A DNA stretch of 64,000 nucleotides from Micromonospora chokoriensis. GTDB lineage: Bacteria > Actinomycetota > Actinomycetes > Mycobacteriales > Micromonosporaceae. The stretch is taken from assembly GCF_900091505.1 (NCBI RefSeq), contig NZ_LT607409.1:5828001-5892000 (forward strand). Reading direction: 5' to 3'. Below are positions 51,236-59,825 of the stretch, piece after piece. Under the pieces are notes generated by a model. The model had not been told where the DNA came from, ran no database searches, and worked only from the letters and a program-made list of their open reading frames with translations. Position numbers and translations under genes: made by a program. Positions within the stretch are counted from its first letter, which is position 1. Every line of letters begins with the position of its first letter.

Positions 51236-51575
51236 ATGATCACCCGCATCCGGAGGCTGGGTGTGGACATCGGCGGCGTGATCATCGAGCTGGCCGACGG
51301 GGACGCCGACACCTCGTTCTTCGGCGCGCACTACCTGCGTACACCTGTGGTCCACGAGGCGTTCGACGCGCTCGCGGCGCTCGGCCCGGCGTTCGACGAG
51401 GTGCACCTGCTGTCCACGTGCGGGGAGGCCACCGACCGTCGCACCGCTTCCTGTTCCGGCCCCGCCCGGCGGAGGTCGCCGCTCGCACCGCGCTGCTGCC
51501 TCTCGTACACCGGGTGGAGAGCTGGCCGGAGCTGACGCCGCTGCTGCGCGCCGACCAGCCCCACCGGCGCGGGCC
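51236..51575 (+). pseudogene. Broken HAD-superfamily hydrolase gene (internal deletion and frameshift)
   Basis: From ATG 51236 the frame encodes RRLGVDIGGVIIELADGD (HAD motif I as D-I-G-G-V-I), then HEAFDALAALGPAFDEVHLLSTCGE up to about 51424. The continuation is in another frame from about 51439: HRFLFRPRPAEVAARTALLP and HRVESWPELTPLL. In intact homologues about 60 residues, including motifs II/III with the catalytic Lys and DD, lie between these blocks. An internal deletion with a frame change is therefore inferred. The enzyme would be a nucleotidase-like HAD phosphatase. It sits between the aldo/keto reductase and HIT genes. Confidence 0.7.
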
Positions 51576-51592
51576 TCGCGGCGCGGCGACGG

Positions 51593-52141
51593 TCAGGACG
51601 GCCAGGCGCGGGCGAGCAGGTCGCGGGTGTCGTGCAGCAGTTGCGGCAGGACCTTGGTGCGGCCGATCACCGGCATGAAGTTCGCGTCGCCGCCCCAGCG
51701 GGGCACCACGTGCTGGTGCAGGTGCGCGGCGATGCCCGCGCCGGCGACCCCGCCCTGGTTCATGCCCAGGTTGAAGCCGTGCGCGTTGCTCACCTTGCGG
51801 ATGACCCGCATCGCGGTCTGGGTGTACGACGCCAGCTCGGTGGTCTCCGGCACGTCCAGGTCGGTGTAGTCGGCGACGTGCCGGTAGGGGCAGACCAGCA
51901 GGTGCCCGGGGTTGTAGGGATAGAGGTTGAGCACCACGAAGACGTGCTCGCCACGGGCCACCACCAGGCTCTCCTCCGGCGGCAGCTGGGGGGCTCGGCA
52001 GAACGGACAACCGGTCGGCTTCTCGTAGCCCTCGGCCGGGCGGTCCTCACCGGAGATGTAGGTCATCCGGTGCGGCGTCCAGAGCCGATCCAGGCCGTCC
52101 GCCATGCCGTCGATGTCCGTGTGCCGTTCCGCCCCTGTCAC
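51593..52141 (-). CDS. HIT domain protein (AP4A phosphorylase/hydrolase-like)
   Basis: 182 residues. Zinc-type CPFC motif (PTGCPFCRAP), HIT core VVLNLYPYNPGHLLVCPYRHVADYTDL, and the H-x-H-x-H triad AAHLHQHVVPRW, then WGGDANFMPVIGRTKVLPQLL. It is orthologous in position to the HIT gene between thrS and pgsA1 in mycobacteria, where the product phosphorolyses diadenosine tetraphosphate. It starts at GTG 52141 with TAGGAT exactly 6 nt upstream and no ribosome site, suggesting a leaderless transcript separate from thrS. Confidence 0.93.
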   Translation of the reverse strand: MTGAERHTDIDGMADGLDRLWTPHRMTYISGEDRPAEGYEKPTGCPFCRAPQLPPEESLVVARGEHVFVVLNLYPYNPGHLLVCPYRHVADYTDLDVPETTELASYTQTAMRVIRKVSNAHGFNLGMNQGGVAGAGIAAHLHQHVVPRWGGDANFMPVIGRTKVLPQLLHDTRDLLARAWPS

Positions 52142-52147
52142 GAGTCG

Positions 52148-52153
52148 ATCCTA
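52148..52153 (-). promoter_or_regulatory. -10 element of a leaderless promoter (TAGGAT) for the HIT gene
   Basis: TAGGAT-N6-GTG on the minus strand, in the 129-bp gap after thrS. Confidence 0.55.
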
Positions 52154-52270
52154 CGGAGCCCCGCAGGCGTGCCGCGACACCTGCCCGACGGGAAAACGTC
52201 AAGACGGGAGGCCACTACTTCCTGTATCGAGCACGATCATGCGGCGAGCGGGGGAAGCGCGCCGGCCGCG

Positions 52271-54280
52271 TCACTCCGCGGCGGCCGAGGGGCCGATGTT
52301 GGTGCGGGAGCTGACCACGTCGAGGACGTGGGTGATGGCCTCGGCGACCGGCACACCGTTGCGCTGGGAGCCGTCGCGGTAGCGGAAGGAGACGGTGCCG
52401 GCGGCCACGTCGTCGTCACCGGCGATCACCATGAACGGGATCTTCTGCTGCTGCGCGGTGCGGATCTTCTTCTGCATCCGGTCGTCGCCCGCGTCCACCT
52501 GGGCGCGGATGCCCTCGGCGCGCAGCGCCGCCACGAAGCCGTGCAGGTAGTCGGTGTGATCCTCCCGGATCGGGATGCCGACCACCTGCACCGGCGCCAG
52601 CCAGGCCGGGAACGCGCCCGCGTAGTGCTCGGTGAGCACCCCGAAGAACCGCTCGATCGACCCGAACAGCGCCCGGTGGATCATGACGGGCCGCTGGCGG
52701 CTGCCGTCGGCGGCCTGGTACTCCAGACCGAACCGCTCCGGCTGGTTGAAGTCGACCTGGATGGTGGACATCTGCCAGGTCCGGCCGATCGCGTCGCGCG
52801 CCTGCACGGAGATCTTCGGCCCGTAGAACGCCGCGCCACCCGGGTCGGGCACCAGGTCCAGGCCGGAGGTCGCGGCGGCGGTCCGCAGCGCCTCGGTGGC
52901 CTCCTCCCAGTCCTCGTCCGCGCCGATGAACTTGGGCGAGTCGTCCCGGGTCGACAGCTCCAGGTAGAAGTCGTCCAGCCCGTAGTCACGCAGCAGGTCC
53001 AGCACGAAGCTCAGCAGCGTGGACAGCTCGCCGGCCATCTGCTCGCGGGTGCAGTAGATGTGCGAGTCGTCCTGGGTCAGGCCCCGGACCCGGGTCAGGC
53101 CGTGCACGACACCGGACTTCTCGTACCGGTAGACGGTGCCGAACTCGAACATCCGCAGCGGCAGCTCCCGGTACGACCGCCCGCGCCCCCTGAAGATCAG
53201 GTTGTGCATCGGGCAGTTCATCGCCTTAAGGTAGTAGTCCGCGCCCTCCAGCTGCATGGGCGGGAACATGGTGTCCGCGTAGTAGGGCAGGTGACCGGAG
53301 GTCTGGAACAGCTGCGCCTTGGTGATGTGCGGGGTGTTGACGAACTCGTACCCCGCCTCCTCGTGCCGCCGCCGCGAGTAGTGCTCCATCTCCCGGCGGA
53401 TGATGCCGCCCTTGGGGTGGAAGACCGCCAGGCCGGAGCCGATCTCGTCGGGGAAGCTGAACAGGTCGAGGTCCGCGCCGAGCTTGCGGTGGTCGCGCCG
53501 GGCGGCCTCCTCCAGCAGCTTCAGGTACGCCTTGAGCTCGTCGCGGGTCGGCCACGCGGTGCCGTACACCCGTTGTAGTTGGGGGTTCTTCTCCGACCCG
53601 CGCCAGTAGGCGGCGGCGGACCGCATCAGCTTGAACGCGCCGATCAGGCGGGTGGTCGGGAGGTGCGGGCCCCGGCACAGGTCCGACCAGCAGACCTTGT
53701 CCTCCTTGGCGTCGAGGTTGTCGTAGATGGTCAGCTCGCCGCCGCCCACCTCCATGACCTCGTCGGTGTCCAGGCCCTCGCCCTTGACCTCGATCAACTC
53801 CAGCTTGAACGGCTCGTCGGCCAGCTCCGCGCGGGCCTCGTCGAGGCTGCCGAAGCGGCGACGGCGGAACCGCTGCCCGGACTTGATGATCTCCTGCATG
53901 CGCTTCTCGAGCTTGCTGAGGTCATCGGGCTGGAACGGCTTGTCGACGTCGAAGTCGTAGTAGAAGCCGTTCTCGATCGGCGGGCCGATGCCCAGCTTGG
54001 CCTCGGGGAAGACGTCCTGCACGGCCTGGGCCAGGACGTGCGCGGTGGAGTGGCGCAGCACGTTGAGCCCGTCCGGCGAGTCCAGGCTGACCGGCTCGAC
54101 GACGGTCTCCTCGGCCGGCGACCAGTCCAGGTCACGCAGCTGACCCTGCGGGTCGCGAACCACGACGATCGCCTTGGGGCCGTTCGCGGGCAGTCCGGCC
54201 GCGGCCACCGCGTCGGCCGCCGTCGTCCCGGCGGCGACGACGACGGGGTCGGCCACGGCGGGGGTACGGGGTGCGGACAC
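52271..54280 (-). CDS. thrS: Threonyl-tRNA synthetase
   Basis: 669 residues from the GTG at 54280, which follows GGAGGAG by 5 nt. An N-terminal TGS-like region (about residues 1-60) is followed by the editing domain (GLNVLRHSTAHVLAQAVQDVFPEAKLGIGPPIENGFYYDFD). The class II core then has the zinc-site Cys/His (MNCPMHNLIF), motif 2 (RVRGLTQDDSHIYC) and motif 3 (HRALFGSIERFFGVLTEHYAG). The C-terminal anticodon-binding domain is present (VQVVGIPI to SQRNGVPVAEAI). It charges tRNA-Thr. It heads the conserved block thrS-HIT-(insertion)-pgsA-patA-pimA. Confidence 0.98.
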   Translation of the reverse strand: MSAPRTPAVADPVVVAAGTTAADAVAAAGLPANGPKAIVVVRDPQGQLRDLDWSPAEETVVEPVSLDSPDGLNVLRHSTAHVLAQAVQDVFPEAKLGIGPPIENGFYYDFDVDKPFQPDDLSKLEKRMQEIIKSGQRFRRRRFGSLDEARAELADEPFKLELIEVKGEGLDTDEVMEVGGGELTIYDNLDAKEDKVCWSDLCRGPHLPTTRLIGAFKLMRSAAAYWRGSEKNPQLQRVYGTAWPTRDELKAYLKLLEEAARRDHRKLGADLDLFSFPDEIGSGLAVFHPKGGIIRREMEHYSRRRHEEAGYEFVNTPHITKAQLFQTSGHLPYYADTMFPPMQLEGADYYLKAMNCPMHNLIFRGRGRSYRELPLRMFEFGTVYRYEKSGVVHGLTRVRGLTQDDSHIYCTREQMAGELSTLLSFVLDLLRDYGLDDFYLELSTRDDSPKFIGADEDWEEATEALRTAAATSGLDLVPDPGGAAFYGPKISVQARDAIGRTWQMSTIQVDFNQPERFGLEYQAADGSRQRPVMIHRALFGSIERFFGVLTEHYAGAFPAWLAPVQVVGIPIREDHTDYLHGFVAALRAEGIRAQVDAGDDRMQKKIRTAQQQKIPFMVIAGDDDVAAGTVSFRYRDGSQRNGVPVAEAITHVLDVVSSRTNIGPSAAAE

Positions 54281-54456
54281 GATGACTCCTCCAAGCGGTA
54301 CGAAACGGTGCCGATCCTCGGCTCCTGCCGATGCTATCGGTCGTGCCGTCGCCGCCTTCCGGACGGCTCGCGTTGAACCTTTCCGGCTCCGCATCCGAAC
54401 TACAGGGTGTGGCCGGAAACCGGTGCCGGCCGCGCGGAGACGGATGGGGGCACGAG

Positions 54457-55371
54457 ATGGCGAGCACGCACGGCGGCCAGCACCGGCGGCGGATCGCGGC
54501 GGTGACCGCGCTGACCGCCGCCGGGCTGCTGATCTGGCCCGGCGCGGCGTCCGCGGCGGACGTGACGACCACCCCGACCGAGGCCCGGCAGGGCGACGCC
54601 GTACGCCTCGAACTCACGGTGCCGGAGGAGCGCGCCGGCACGAAGACGAACCAGATCGAGGTCCGGTTGCCGGCCGACGCGCCGATCGCCGAGGTGTACC
54701 CGATGTCGGTGGACGGGTGGGCGCCCCGGCTGAGCTCCCGCACCCTGGACAAGCCGCTGGCCGGGATCCACTCCTCCGGGGTGAGCACGGTGACCACGGC
54801 GGTGACCTGGGTGCGGGTCGGCGATAGCGGCTCCGGGCCGGCCCGACTGGCGCTGTCCATGGGACCGATGCCGCAGGCGGAGCGGCTCACCTTCGAGGTC
54901 GTCCAGACGTACGCCGACGGCATTGTGGTCCGGTGGGCGGACGCGACGGGCGCACACCGCGCCCCGGTGCTGACCCTGTTGCCGGCGGCTCCGGGCGCTG
55001 CCGGACCGGCCGCGCACGGCGCAGGCCACGGCGTACCGGCCCCCGGCGCACCGGCCGGTGCCGACGACGGTTCGGCCGCCCGTGCCGGCGACGCCGGCGA
55101 AGAGTCCGGCAGCGCCGACGGAATGCTGGCCGCCGGCCTGCTCGCCGGGCTCGGTGGCGGTGCGGCGATCGGCTGGCTGGTCAGCCGGTGGCGTCGACGC
55201 GGCCCGGCCGAGCCCCTGACGCTCACCGAGGCGACCGGCGAGGCGGACCAGCCCCCGACCCTGGCCGAAGTGACGGGCCGCCGCACCGACGGGCCCGCGA
55301 CCCGGGCCGACGCCACCGGACCCACCGACGCACCCGCGACGCCGGCTGAACCGGTGCCCGCTTCTCGTTGA
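54457..55371 (+). CDS. YcnI-like (DUF1775) exported protein with C-terminal membrane anchor
   Basis: 304 residues from the ATG at 54457. A signal peptide (RRRIAAVTALTAAGLLIWPGAASA) is followed by a DUF1775 domain (ADVTTTPTEARQGDAVRLELTVPEE...NQIEVRLPADAPIAEVYPM...VSTVTTAVTWVRVG). A Gly/Ala-rich linker, a TM helix (GMLAAGLLAGLGGGAAIGWLV) and a Thr/Ala-rich cytoplasmic tail complete it. YcnI proteins bind copper through the mature N-terminal His; here the corresponding position is Asp (ASA-ADVT instead of AHV). Copper binding may therefore be lost or different. It is not next to a CopC/CopD or Sco gene, the usual context. Confidence 0.8.
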   Translation: MASTHGGQHRRRIAAVTALTAAGLLIWPGAASAADVTTTPTEARQGDAVRLELTVPEERAGTKTNQIEVRLPADAPIAEVYPMSVDGWAPRLSSRTLDKPLAGIHSSGVSTVTTAVTWVRVGDSGSGPARLALSMGPMPQAERLTFEVVQTYADGIVVRWADATGAHRAPVLTLLPAAPGAAGPAAHGAGHGVPAPGAPAGADDGSAARAGDAGEESGSADGMLAAGLLAGLGGGAAIGWLVSRWRRRGPAEPLTLTEATGEADQPPTLAEVTGRRTDGPATRADATGPTDAPATPAEPVPASR

Positions 55372-55445
55372 TCGACTCCGGTTTTCCGGAAACCGCGGCA
55401 TCCCCGTCGCGAGGACGGCCCGACTTCCGGAAACCCGAGTCGATC
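55370..55445. repeat. GATC-containing imperfect hairpin at a gene end
   Basis: Left arm 55370-55391 (GATCGACTCCGGTTTTCCGG, then AA) and right arm 55425-55445 (ends CCCGAGTCGATC) are near-complementary, with TTCCGGAA in both. The left arm overlaps the stop codon of the YcnI-like gene. Confidence 0.7.
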
Positions 55446-55540
55446 ACGCCCAGGCCGCCCAGCACGCCCTGGGCGACGTCGTCGTACCAGCTGGCCCGCC
55501 CCTCAGGTGCGCCGCGACGCGATCAACTTGCCAGGGCAAG

Positions 55541-55546
55541 TACGGT
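55541..55546 (+). promoter_or_regulatory. -10 element of a leaderless promoter (TACGGT) for the two-component operon
   Basis: TACGGT-N6-GTG; no ribosome site before the GTG at 55553. Confidence 0.55.
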
Positions 55547-55552
55547 CTTGTC

Positions 55553-56242
55553 GTGGCCTCCGTGCTCCTGGTCGAAGACGATCACGTCGTACGCGGCGCG
55601 ATGCTGCGGTCCCTCACCGATCGTGGGCATGCCGTGCACGCCGTGGGTACGGCGTTGGACGCGCTGCGTCGGGTCGCCGCGGAGACACCCGACCTGGTGG
55701 TACTGGACCTGGGCCTGCCCGACCTGGACGGCTCGGACGCGTTGCGGATGCTGCGGGGCATCACCGACGTCCCGATCATCATCGCCACCGCCCGCGACGA
55801 CGAGCAGTCCGTGGTGAAGCTGCTCCGCGCGGGCGCGGACGACTACATGGTCAAGCCGTTCACGGGGGCGCACCTGGACGCGCGGATCACCACGGTGCTG
55901 CGCCGGGCCGGGCGGGCCAGCCGGACGGTGCAACCGGCGGTGCACAGCGTCGGTGGGCTCCGGGTGGACGTGGGCGAGCGCAGCGCCCTGCTCGACGGGG
56001 AGCCCCTGGCGCTGACCCGGAAGGAATTCGACCTGCTGGCGTATCTCGCCGCGCGACCTGGGCGGGTAGTGTCCCGCCGGGAACTCTTGGAGGAGGTATG
56101 GCGGCAGCCATCGGTCGGCGAGGACCAGACAATCGACGTACACCTGTACTGGCTTCGCAGAAAGATGGGCGAGTCCGCGGCGAAGCCGCGCTACCTGCGC
56201 ACCGTGCGGGGGGTCGGATTCCGGTTGGTGGCGCCGGACTGA
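55553..56242 (+). CDS. Response regulator, OmpR/PhoB family
   Basis: 229 residues. Receiver: LLVEDDHVVRG acidic pair, Asp in VVLDLGLPDLDG, Thr in IIATARDDE, Lys in YMVKPFTGAH. Winged-helix effector domain: RKEFDLLAYLAARPGRVVSRRELLEEVW, IDVHLYWLRRKMG, and the closing LRTVRGVGFRL. It regulates transcription with the kinase encoded by the overlapping next gene. GTG start directly behind a TACGGT hexamer. Confidence 0.95.
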   Translation: MASVLLVEDDHVVRGAMLRSLTDRGHAVHAVGTALDALRRVAAETPDLVVLDLGLPDLDGSDALRMLRGITDVPIIIATARDDEQSVVKLLRAGADDYMVKPFTGAHLDARITTVLRRAGRASRTVQPAVHSVGGLRVDVGERSALLDGEPLALTRKEFDLLAYLAARPGRVVSRRELLEEVWRQPSVGEDQTIDVHLYWLRRKMGESAAKPRYLRTVRGVGFRLVAPD

Positions 56243-57672
56243 GGACGGCGCTGGCCCTGCTCACGGCCGGCATGTGCAGTCTCGTCGCGCTCGCCTTCCT
56301 GATCCCGCTCGGGCTCAGCCTGCGGGAGCAGAGCCGGGACGAGGCGATCGCCGACGCGGCCCGGCGTAGTGCGCTGGTGACCGGCGCGCTGGCGGTCAGC
56401 ACCGACCCGGCGGTCGTCGAGCGTGCCGTGGTGGCCAGCGCCGAGGGGTCCGACTTCCCGCCGGTGGTGCACGGGTTGGGGTTGGACGAGTCGACCGGTC
56501 GGGCCGGCGGCGACGACCTGGACCGGGCCCGCGCCGACAAGCGGTCGCTGGTCGTCGACGTCGACGGCGGCGTGGTGCGACTCGACCCGGTGGTCCTCGG
56601 TGACCGGACGGCGGTGGTCGAGGTGTTCCTCCCGGATTCGTCGTTGGGCGAGGGCGGCGGCACCTGGATGCTGCTGTTCGCGGTCGGCGCGGCGATGGCC
56701 GGGGCGGCGGTGCTGGTGGTCGACCGGGTGGCCGCCCGCGCGGTGGACTCGACCAAGGGTCTGGTCAAGGCCGCGCTGTCCATCGGTGACGGCGACCTGG
56801 GGGTACGGGTCGAGCCGACCGGTCCCCGTGAACTGGCCGAGGCCGGGTACGCCTTCAACCGGATGGCCGACCGCCTCGACGCGGCCCGCACCGACGAGCG
56901 GGAGTTGGTGGCCGACCTGTCGCACCGCCTGCGTACCCCGTTGACGGTGCTGCGGTTGGACGCCGAGGCGTTGGAGTCCGACGACACCAGCGTGGGTTCG
57001 TTCAGTCCGGCGGAGCTGGACCGGCTCCGCGGCATCCGACGGATCCGGCAGGCGATCGTCACCCTGGAGGGTGAGATCGACGTGCTGATCAAGACGACCC
57101 GCAAGGCGGTGGCGCACGAGGCCGGGCCGGCGATGTGCGACGTCAGCGAGGTGGTCCGGGACCGGATGGTGTTCTGGGCGGCGCTGGCCGGTGACCAGAA
57201 CCGGCCGCACCGGGTCAACGGCGCGCAGTTGCGCATCCCCGCGCCGGTGCCACGGGCCGAGCTGGCCGCCGCGCTGGACGCGGTGATCGGCAACGTCTTC
57301 CGTTACACGCCGCAGGGCACCGCGTTCGAGGTGGCCGTGTCGCGGCGGGACGGCTATGTGGCGATCCGGGTCGACGACGCCGGACCCGGCATCGCCAACC
57401 CGGACCGGGCGCTGCGTCGGGGGGCCAGCGACCAGGGCTCGACCGGGCTCGGTCTGGACATCGCGAAGCGGGTGGCGTTGCAGGCCAACGGCTCGGTGAG
57501 CATCGACCGTGCCCGGCTGGGCGGGGCCAGCGTGGTGATGCTGCTGGCCGACCCGGAGGCGACGCCCCGTCAGGTCAGCCGGTTCGGTCTGGTGGGTCGG
57601 ATGGCGCGGGACGCCCGGGACACGAAGGCCACCGGCCGGCGCTGGCCGCGCCAGCGCCCGACCGACGAGTGA
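56239..57672 (+). CDS. Sensor histidine kinase (HisKA), probable CTG start
   Basis: 477 residues if started at CTG 56239, which overlaps the response-regulator stop as CTGA; the first ATG (56272) would remove 11 residues including part of TM1. TM1 (LRTALALLTAGMCSLVALAFLIPLGLSL), a ~110-residue extracytoplasmic domain, TM2 (TWMLLFAVGAAMAGAAVLVV), a HAMP-like region, the phospho-His box ADLSHRLRTPLTVLRLD, and HATPase_c with VIGNVFRYTP (N box), VDDAGPGI and GSTGLGLDIAKRV. No upstream in-frame ATG, GTG or TTG fits the domain start, so CTG is proposed. It is the cognate kinase of the preceding regulator. Confidence 0.88.
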   Translation: MRTALALLTAGMCSLVALAFLIPLGLSLREQSRDEAIADAARRSALVTGALAVSTDPAVVERAVVASAEGSDFPPVVHGLGLDESTGRAGGDDLDRARADKRSLVVDVDGGVVRLDPVVLGDRTAVVEVFLPDSSLGEGGGTWMLLFAVGAAMAGAAVLVVDRVAARAVDSTKGLVKAALSIGDGDLGVRVEPTGPRELAEAGYAFNRMADRLDAARTDERELVADLSHRLRTPLTVLRLDAEALESDDTSVGSFSPAELDRLRGIRRIRQAIVTLEGEIDVLIKTTRKAVAHEAGPAMCDVSEVVRDRMVFWAALAGDQNRPHRVNGAQLRIPAPVPRAELAAALDAVIGNVFRYTPQGTAFEVAVSRRDGYVAIRVDDAGPGIANPDRALRRGASDQGSTGLGLDIAKRVALQANGSVSIDRARLGGASVVMLLADPEATPRQVSRFGLVGRMARDARDTKATGRRWPRQRPTDE

Positions 57673-57823
57673 CGGTGCCGGCCGGGGTTGTGCCCCGGTG
57701 CAAGTCTTCCTTAGATCGCGGTTAACGACCGAGCTGCGACGGTTGCGGGCTGACAGGATCAGTGCAGGAACCCAACAGTTTCACCGGTCGAGCGCACCAC
57801 GCACCCACGGCCGGTGAAGCCGC

Positions 57824-57874
57824 GCGCGCGGCGGGAGTCTCAGGTCCCCCCACACCCACGCTCCCGCCGCGCGC
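57824..57874. terminator. Hairpin terminator between convergent genes
   Basis: Perfect 14-bp arms (GCGCGCGGCGGGAG and complement) with a 23-nt loop, between the histidine kinase and adenosine deaminase genes. Confidence 0.65.
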
Positions 57875-57902
57875 CCTGCTCTCTCTTCCCCTCGGCGTCG
57901 GC

Positions 57903-58925
57903 TCAGCCGGCGCTGGCGCGGTACGCGTCGATCTCGGCGGTGATCCGCTGCTTGCCGGCGGTGTCGAGGAAGGACGCGGTCACCGCGTTGCGAGCCAGCC
58001 CGGCCACGCCCTCGCGATCGGCCCCGAGGAGTCGGGCCGCCACCGCGTACTCGTCGTTGAGGGTGGTGCCGAACATCGGCGGGTCGTCGGAGTTGATGGT
58101 GACCAGCAGCCCGGCGTCGACGAGCTGACGCAGCGGGTGCTCGTCGAGGTTGGCCACCGCCCGGGTCCGTACGTTGGACGTCGGGCAGACCTCCATCCCG
58201 ATCTGCCGCTCGGCCAGGTAGGTCAGCAGCTGCGGGTCCTGGGCGGCGGAGATGCCGTGCCCGATCCGCTCGGCGCCCAGCTCGTTCAGCGCGTCCCAGA
58301 TCGTCTGTGGCCCGGTGGTCTCCCCGGCGTGCGGCACCGAGCGCAGACCGGCCGCGCGGGCCTGGTCGAAGTAGGGCCGGAACTGCGGCCGGGGTACGCC
58401 GATCTCGGGGCCACCCAGCCCGAAGCTGACCAGCCCGGCGGGCCGCTCGTCCAGGGCGATGCGCAGCGTCTCCTCGGCGGCGGGCAGGCCGGCCTCGCCG
58501 GGGATGTCGAAGCACCAGCGCAGTTCCAGGCCGAAGTCGGCCAGGGCGCGCTGGCGGGCGTCCTCGATGGCCTCGCAGAACGCCGGCGCGGGGATGCCCC
58601 GACGCACGTGCGAGTACGGGGTGATGGTCAGCTCCGCGTACCGGACCTGTTGGCGGGCCAGCTCCCGGGCCACCTCGTGGGTGAGGATCCAGACGTCCTC
58701 CGGGTCGCGGATGAGGTCCACCACGCTCAGGTACACCTCGACGAAGTGCGCGAAGTCGCGGAACTCGAAGTAGGAGGCGAGCGCGTCGGGGTCGGCCGGC
58801 ACCGGGGTGCGTCCCTCGTGGCGGGCGGCCAGTTCCGCGACGATCCGGGGCGAGGCGGAGCCGACGTGGTGCACGTGCAGCTCCACCTTGGGCAGGCCGG
58901 CGATGAAGGTGGTCAGATCGGTCAC
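57903..58925 (-). CDS. add: Adenosine deaminase family protein
   Basis: 340 residues from the GTG at 58925 (AGGAGA upstream); the enormous upstream extension is a non-coding open frame. Metal ligands: KVELHVHHVG (HxH; the usual HLDG reads HHVG), the third His in SVPHAGETTGP with the catalytic Glu region, ERIGHGI and the NSDDPPMFGTTLNDEY motif with the metal-binding Asp. It deaminates adenosine or a related purine (adenine/aminodeoxyfutalosine deaminases share the fold). The H-H-V-G change and PPMFGT favour caution about strict adenosine specificity. It overlaps the methyltransferase gene by 4 bp. Confidence 0.88.
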   Translation of the reverse strand: MTDLTTFIAGLPKVELHVHHVGSASPRIVAELAARHEGRTPVPADPDALASYFEFRDFAHFVEVYLSVVDLIRDPEDVWILTHEVARELARQQVRYAELTITPYSHVRRGIPAPAFCEAIEDARQRALADFGLELRWCFDIPGEAGLPAAEETLRIALDERPAGLVSFGLGGPEIGVPRPQFRPYFDQARAAGLRSVPHAGETTGPQTIWDALNELGAERIGHGISAAQDPQLLTYLAERQIGMEVCPTSNVRTRAVANLDEHPLRQLVDAGLLVTINSDDPPMFGTTLNDEYAVAARLLGADREGVAGLARNAVTASFLDTAGKQRITAEIDAYRASAG

Positions 58926-59743
58926 GGGTTCTCCTGTGCATGGTCGCCGGTGTCGGCGACGAGGGCCTGGTCGCCGGTGTGGGCGACGACGAAGACGCGG
59001 CGGAACGGGAAGTACACCTGACCCTGCCGCACCGGGTACGCGGCGGTGAGGCGTACCCCCAGCTCGGTGCGGAAGGCCGACCAGCCGGCGGCGTCCAGCG
59101 CGGCCCGGACCGGGCGCAGCGCGGTGCCCTCCATCCAGGTCAGGACCGGGTGCTCGGCGGCGGGCCGAGCCGGCAGCAGGTGCACGTAAGTAGTCTCCCA
59201 GGCGTCCACCGCGCAGCCTGCGGTGGTCAGCAAGGCCGCGTAGTCGGCCGGGTCGTCGACGGGGTCCGCGCGCAGCAGCGGGGCGACAGACCCGCGCCAG
59301 GCCGGCCGGTCGGCGACCTCGCGCAGCGCGCGGTGCGAGGGAGCGTCGAAGTTGCCGGGGACCTGCATGGCGAGCCACGCGCCGGCGGGCAGCTCGGCGG
59401 CCCAGCGGCGCAGCAGCTCCTGGTGGCCGGGCACCCACTGGAGCGCGGCGTTGCTGACGACCACGTCCTCGTCGCCGGTCGGACGCCAGTCGCGCAGGTC
59501 GGCGACCGCGAAGTCGACGGGAGCGCCCAGGGCGGTGGCCCGGTCGATCATCTCGGGTGCGGAGTCCAGGCCGAGGACCCGGCTCGTCGGCCAGCGCTCG
59601 GCGAGGGTGGCGGTGAGCTGGCCGGGGCCGCATCCGAGGTCGACCACGACCCGGGGTCGCGCGGCGGGGATCCGTGCGACGAGGTCGTGGAAGGGTCGGG
59701 ACCGCTCGTCGCCGTAGCGCAGGTAGGCCGTCGGATCCCACAC
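58922..59743 (-). CDS. tam: SAM-dependent methyltransferase, trans-aconitate 2-methyltransferase type
   Basis: 273 residues. The N-terminus MWDPTAYLRYGDERSRPFHDLV is typical of Tam. The SAM-binding motif is VVDLGCGPGQLTATLAERWP, followed by VLGLDSAPEMIDRA, then VVSNAALQWVPGH and MQVPGNFDAPSHRALRE. Tam methylates trans-aconitate, a spontaneous inhibitor of the TCA cycle enzyme aconitase. It precedes the deaminase gene with a 4-bp overlap (GTGA), so they are co-transcribed although no metabolic link is obvious. Confidence 0.9.
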   Translation of the reverse strand: MWDPTAYLRYGDERSRPFHDLVARIPAARPRVVVDLGCGPGQLTATLAERWPTSRVLGLDSAPEMIDRATALGAPVDFAVADLRDWRPTGDEDVVVSNAALQWVPGHQELLRRWAAELPAGAWLAMQVPGNFDAPSHRALREVADRPAWRGSVAPLLRADPVDDPADYAALLTTAGCAVDAWETTYVHLLPARPAAEHPVLTWMEGTALRPVRAALDAAGWSAFRTELGVRLTAAYPVRQGQVYFPFRRVFVVAHTGDQALVADTGDHAQENP

Positions 59744-59813
59744 GTCGCCCCCAAACCGTACGTCCGTCTTGTTTCAAGGTACGACTCGCGTGGCACCGCG
59801 GCAACCCGATCAC

Positions 59814-59819
59814 TAGGCT
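59814..59819 (+). promoter_or_regulatory. -10 element of a leaderless promoter (TAGGCT)
   Basis: TAGGCT-N6-ATG before the aldo/keto reductase at 59826. Confidence 0.55.
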
Positions 59820-59825
59820 CGGGGC

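Noticed and set aside
54281..54456. T-box riboswitch before thrS
   Set aside because: The upstream gap is short and no T-box core or specifier hairpin can be recognised.
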